NCBI GenBank assembly: GCA_949987565.1 | Contig: OX465121.1 | Span: 248,001 to 312,000 of the forward strand | From: Luidia sarsii | Taxonomy: Eukaryota > Echinodermata > Asteroidea > Paxillosida > Luidiidae | Direction of reading: 5' to 3' | DNA length: 64,000 nucleotides | In this document: piece after piece, positions 59,311-64,000 of the stretch | Layout of the letters: each line of letters begins with the position of its first letter | Position numbering within the stretch: the first letter of the stretch is position 1 | Notes under the pieces: generated by a model | Databases searched by the model: none | What the model saw: only the letters and a program-made list of their open reading frames with translations | Told to the model about the DNA's origin: nothing | Translations under genes and position numbers: made by a program

Positions 59311-59955
59311 TGATGGCAATGATGGCATTTCTGTTCATTTGATGGCAATGATGACATTTCTGGTCATTGGATGGCAATGGTGACATTTCTGGTCATCGGA
59401 TGGCAATAGTGAACCTTCTGGTCAATAGATGGCAATGATGACATTTCTGGTCATTGGATGGCAATGATGACATTTCTGGTCATTGGATGGCAATGGTGAC
59501 ATTTCTGGTCATCGGATGGCAATAGTGAACCTTCTGGTCAATAGATGGCAATGATGACATTTCTGGTCATTGGATGGCAATGGTGGCATTTCTGGTCATT
59601 GGATGGCAATGATGACATTTCTGGTCATTGGATGGCAATGGTGACATTTCTGGTCATTGGATGGCAATGATGACATTTCTGGTCATTGGATGGCAATGGT
59701 GACATTTCTGGTCAGTGGATGGCAATGATGATATTTCTGGTCATTGTATGGCAATGGTGACATTTCTGGTCATTGGATGGCAATGGTGACATTTCTGGTC
59801 ATTGGATGGCAATGGTGACATATTTGATCAATGGATGGCAACGGTGAAATCATTTTTTGGTCAGTGGATGGCAACAGTGACATTTCTGGTCAATCGGTGA
59901 TGATGGTGACATTTCTGGTAATTGGATGACGATGGTGACATTTCTGGTCACGAAA
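59310..59955 (+). repeat. 29-bp minisatellite
   Basis: tctggtcattggatggcaat ggtgacatt units of 29 bp, roughly 21 copies, with a cttctggtcaatagatggca variant that recurs twice at a fixed spacing (~117 bp), indicating higher-order duplication. Confidence 0.93.
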
Positions 59956-60396
59956 TAGCAAAGGTTTCCTTCCCACATACGCGTGAGAAAAAAATATATA
60001 TCATTCAAAAACAAATTGGAAGGCAGTCCAGGAGCAATGGGAAATGCCAGTCCAATGGTCCAAAGAAAATAAGTCTTTAATCCAAAGTGATTTAATCTCT
60101 AATAAGCCTCTGATATGCTTCTTTATTGGTGCTTGAAGGCACTGGTGGCCAATGCTTGCTAATCTCTCTCAGACGGCCTTTAGCCGGACCCGTAATTTGG
60201 CGAGGGACGGGCTCAGGGTATTCCTCCTGCTATTTTCTTCCCATATTTCCCAGGAGGTGGTGTGCTCAAACTGGGATGGGTGTGGATTTCACAGACTGAG
60301 TTATAACCCGGCTGTTTGGCAACAAAAACGATATCATTCGGTGATTTATCAGATAGCACCGTCCATGAGTGAACATGACAGAATGGCTGAGTGAAA

Positions 60397-60775
60397 CCTT
60401 TAAAGGCCCTATACAACATTGGGAAGATCGGGAAACATCTTTGTCTACAGATTTCCTTCTAATTTACACAGTTTGTAGATGGTCATGATAGAAGCCTCAT
60501 GTTGAAATCTTACGGTTTGGGATGCTGTTCTTTTTCGAGAAATCTTCACTCAAACATCGACAAATAGTTTATTACTCGCGAGTAATAAACTATTTCTTAC
60601 ATTACAGAACAGTGTGTATAAACCGTGATGGTTTCTTTGCCTTTTTCTACTTTTTCTCAGATTACCATTTCAGCTAAACCATTCGCAGGATTGCTTTTTT
60701 GATGTTGTTTTTTTTTATGTGTGGCAATCTTTTGACCTCTAACAATGTTGTACAGGGCTTTTAAAGTCGTTCCAA
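60397..60775 (+). mobile_element. R3-family MITE, reference copy
   Basis: taaaggccctatacaacatt at the left and taacaatgttgtacagggct...tttaaag at the right. The perfect central palindrome aaatagtttattactcgcga...taaactattt lies at ~60563-60596. No coding capacity. Confidence 0.88.
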
Positions 60776-61049
60776 AATGTCAGCTGTTATGCAAGTAACA
60801 TCTTATTGACTTTTTCTATATTTTGATTGAAGGTGGCATTTGGGGATCATCCATAGAGTGTGAATCTTGGTTTTATAATTTGTGTAAAAAAAAAAATTGG
60901 GTCAATCTTGGATAGTTCAAATGCATATCCTTGTGATTGGTTTGAAAAGGCCCTTATTGGCTTTAATGCATCAGTGGATTTATCAGAAGATATGAACCAT
61001 CTTTTTTAACGGCTGTTTGAGAAAAAAAATTCTCTTAGCTGGCTACTAC

Positions 61050-61545
61050 TACTGCTACTGCTATGCTGTTGTAGTTGTTGTCATTGTCATTGTTTTTGTT
61101 GGTTATTGCCATCATTGTTGTTTTTGTTATTGTTTAAGTCATCATTGTCATCATTGATGTTGCTGTTGTTGTTGTCGTCATTGCTGTCATCATTGTTGTC
61201 ATTGCCATCGTCATCAACATCGTTGTTGTCGTCATAGCCATCATCTTTGTTGTCATTGCTGATGCTGTTGTCATTGCCATCATTGCTACTGTAAGTGTCT
61301 TTGTGTTTCTGTCGGTTCTTGTCCTCAGTGTTGTCGTTATTGTTGATGTCATCATTGTCATCATTGTTGTTATTGTCATTGATGTTGCTGTTGTTGTTGT
61401 CGTCAATGTCGTCATCATCGTTGTCATTGCCATTGTCATCACCATCGTTGCTGTCGTCATTGTAGTAGTAACTTTCGGTGTTGTTTGCACTGCTGTTTCT
61501 ACTCTCATTGCTGCGGCAATGGTGGTGGTCGTTAGGGGTTAAAAA
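61050..61545 (+). repeat. TTG/TCA trinucleotide array
   Basis: Imperfect gttgttgtcattgctgtcat and catcattgttgtcattgcca units. It is decodable as D/N-rich or V/I-rich frames, which are artefacts. Confidence 0.9.
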
Positions 61546-62034
61546 ATTGTCCATGAAATCATCACTGGCTAGAGGGACCAGAACTCTCACATTCACTTTT
61601 CCCACCCTCTTCTGAAATCACCATGAAATCGACTCTAACCACATCCCCCCAAAAAACACCTAAACACCCTTATTGTCTTCAATTTCCCGACACAGGTTGC
61701 GAGAGTTGAGGAGGAAATTTGCTGCCAATTTTCCAATTTCCCTTCCGTTCATCCGGGCCACCGGAAATTGTCCGCAAATTTCTGCCGTGTGACACCCTCT
61801 CTCTCTGCCCTTTGGGCAATGTGAGTGTGTGTGTGTGTGTGAGTGGGGGGGGGAGGTGGGGTGGGGGGTATCTGGAATTAGGGAAGGGTGGGGGTTCTTC
61901 GGTCCTCTGCCAAAAACTGAGAGATTGAAACGTCTCCGTGAGAACTATATCTTCAGACAAAAACAAAACAAAAGGTCCTTAGGCTATGTGACAACGAATG
62001 GCCTGAATATTGAAAAGAATCTCTAAATAAGACT

Positions 62035-62195
62035 TAAGGCTTTGCATGGTGGGTGAATCAATATAGGAAGGTTTGCGGTGACACCATGTATAAAGTCTCT
62101 TAAAGGAAGAGGTGTGGTTCTGAAAAGAACCTGAGTGGAAAGTTTTGGAAACGCAACGTTTCGACCAGTATGCTCTGGCCGTCATCAGGAGAATC
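62035..62195 (+). repeat. R2-family copy with hammerhead core
   Basis: gctttgcatggtgggtgaat, ggtttgcggtgacaccatgt, gtggttctgaaaagaacc, and the minus-strand core at 62155-62191. Confidence 0.75.
62155..62191 (-). ncRNA. Hammerhead-ribozyme-like motif (R2)
   Basis: Minus strand: CUC, canonical core CUGAUGA, extra C, stem II GGCCAG-loop AGCAUA-CUGGUC (one G-U), GAAACGUU. Core positions are canonical. Stem I pairing with the following GCG is poor. Confidence 0.45.
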
Positions 62196-63747
62196 TTTAA
62201 AAATAAGCGCGTTGATGCAAGTTATGGCAGAAAACCCAGACAGAATATGAACGGACACTGCAGCAACCAATCCTCAGTTGCCTGATGAAGGTTAGCAATA
62301 ATCACTGTACTGGCAAACGAAACATCGCTACCAGCAACAACGACATCGCGCAACATTGATCACCTCTCTCCTTATCTTTTAATCGTTGGAGGTCTGATAT
62401 TTTTTAGGCAAAAGCAGTTGTGAGCTGTCAGCTGCGGTTGATTTTATGGCAGCTGACGGCCATCTAAAATGGAGGTCAATGTTTGTAAACAAAAGATTTC
62501 AGGTTTACATCAAGGCGTTTCGGTGAGGGCTAAACCAAGAGCAGAGAGATGGATGTTCCAAGCATGCCAGCACCATCTCTCTGCCGGTATGGCTGAGGTA
62601 TGTCTAGTGGACACAGGGGATCCATGGAGGGTAATGAGAGCTGGAATGGCCACGCCTCTGGGACCAGTTTTACCCACACCAGTGGCACTAGCATTCAACA
62701 GGAAACTCACCCTTACTGACATTGATCAACAGCGCCATGCTTTCAAAATGCAAACGCCAATCCTCACTATTACCATCACCTTTCTGTCCTCCCCTCCCTC
62801 GGAGGAAACTCAAATGACTTATGTCTTTGTCACCTGGTGTAACCGAGACAACAAACACCGATAAATCATTACATTTACACATGTCTAATTGGATAATTCA
62901 TTCAACTTTTCAGGATGGCTTGATGAATCAAATAAAAAATCAGTCGACAGAAATAAGGACGAGATGAGTCACAGGAGATGTTATGGCATTTCTCTGATCG
63001 GTCGTCAGTTCTTCAACAGTAGTCCGAACGGGTTTTTCTATTATTATTTTTCCTCGCGAGCCAGACTGGTTCAGGCTTTGGTAAGGTCAATGGGTTTTGC
63101 ACACCATCGTCTATAAACTATAAATTCCACTCCAGACCACGTTCAGAGACGCAGATCCAGCCTAATTGGTTACCAATTAAGGACGCAGGGGACCGGGGAT
63201 TTAACAAGTTTTCTAGTCACCAGATTTTCGGCCAGAAGACCTTATGGCATTCTGTCAACAAAGTTTAGTGTCATTTTTTTTTTTTTTTTTTTTTTTAGAG
63301 GGGGGGTCTGTCATTCTTTCTCATCCAGTCAAAGGGCAATACCCTGTTGAATCTTTTTTTTTTACGAGAGAAAAGTGCAGGAAGAGGAGGGGGAAGGGGA
63401 ATGATAAAATGACAAAAACAGGATTAACAAGTCAGGTATAAATCGGTCTGACAGTTGCCCAAAAATCTTGGCTTGATGGACAAAACATATTGATGTGACT
63501 CGGCAACACCCGAGTGCAAATTTGGCAACCAAAAATCTTGTTCCAATTCTGTTCCACTATATAATACCAATGTATGCACACAGGCTATTGAGTGTGGTAT
63601 GGCAGCGGTGCGGTCTGTGAGCCGTGTACAGCTTGCACCCAGCGTGGTATAGTGTTGTTGAGCCGTGGTTTGCATGCGTTTGGCCCGGATCTCTGCCCGG
63701 AGCCGTACTGTACCGGAGAGACCGCCTTGGACAAGGCTAACATCTCA

Positions 63748-63960
63748 GTGGAAAGTTTGTGGTGACACCATGTCATACTTCTCTTTCGGGAAGGAGTGTG
63801 GCTCTGAAAAGAGCCGGTAACTCAATGATGTCGGGCAGAGAACACATAACCTGTAACGTTGAGTTACTCCTTTTCGAAAGAGAAGTGCTTCCTGTACATG
63901 GTGTCGATGCAAACTTTTCACTTCCAACATGCAAACCTTGAAGTCTTGCCTGATGTCTCT
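63748..63960 (+). mobile_element. R2-family palindromic copy
   Basis: gtttgtggtgacaccatgtc ... gaaagagaagtgcttcctgt, catggtgtcgatgcaaac, catgcaaaccttgaagtctt. The core is degraded (gtcgggcagagaacacataa). Confidence 0.7.
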
Positions 63961-64000
63961 CTTTCTACCTTCGAGAAAGGTCCTGCTCTTCAAACTGAAG
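63960..64000 (+). repeat. R1 fragment at the window edge
   Basis: tctaccttcgagaaaggtcc tgctcttcaaactgaag: the first half of the R1 core, cut by the window end. Confidence 0.5.

Noticed and set aside
61087..61605. 172-codon Asp/Asn-rich frame
   Set aside because: Trinucleotide repeat; opposite and shifted frames are open too.

Overview
This is a 64-kb piece of a eukaryotic (metazoan) genome. It has spliced genes with GT-AG introns, exons of 84-323 bp in long AT-richer introns, tRNA-derived SINEs, Penelope-type retroelement fragments, many palindromic MITE-like elements and long minisatellites. Repeat style and protein similarity suggest a marine invertebrate deuterostome, perhaps an echinoderm. 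That assignment is inference from general knowledge; no species can be named from the sequence alone.

The main gene lies on the minus strand, with its ATG at 56149. It is an extracellular heparan sulfate 6-O-endosulfatase (Sulf family, SULF1/SULF2-like). Sixteen coding exons could be placed by hand, and every splice phase matches. The first fifteen (56149 to 27704) encode about 880 residues in the family's usual order: signal peptide, sulfatase catalytic domain with the CCPSR formylglycine motif, basic/hydrophilic domain with a furin-like RNRR site, and Cys-containing C-terminal domain. A phase-compatible sixteenth exon (21413 to 19942) adds about 490 residues of Ser/Thr/Pro/Gly-rich sequence, giving a 1370-residue protein. 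If that exon is skipped and the last intron retained, translation stops at 27684, giving a conventional-length protein of 886 residues.

Downstream of it on the same strand are two phase-matched exons (15071-14796 and 6988-6769) of a second gene. They encode the N-terminus of an unrecognised, probably type II, single-pass membrane protein whose remainder lies left of the window. At the left edge a plus-strand THAP-domain-like coding fragment is broken by a one-base frameshift.

The rest is intron, flank and repeats. Region by region: SINEs and a THAP remnant (0-1.5 kb); a GTG-type minisatellite (4.0-5.5 kb); MITEs (5.8-6.7 kb); a 2.9-kb strand-asymmetric CCCTGCC plus CT-rich block in the intron of the membrane-protein gene (7.8-10.7 kb); palindromic elements (11-18 kb); the Sulf tail exon (20-21.4 kb); Sulf introns full of SINEs, Penelope 3' ends and MITEs (21-56 kb); and the Sulf 5' flank with two more simple-repeat arrays (56-64 kb).

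Two dispersed families carry hammerhead-ribozyme-like cores. One is the 3' tail of the Penelope-like copies; the other is a family beginning with a conserved gtttgcggtgacacc end. Several copies are arranged as head-to-head palindromes. In the first family the hammerhead C3-G8 pair appears replaced by U3-A8. This is the most unusual signal in the window.
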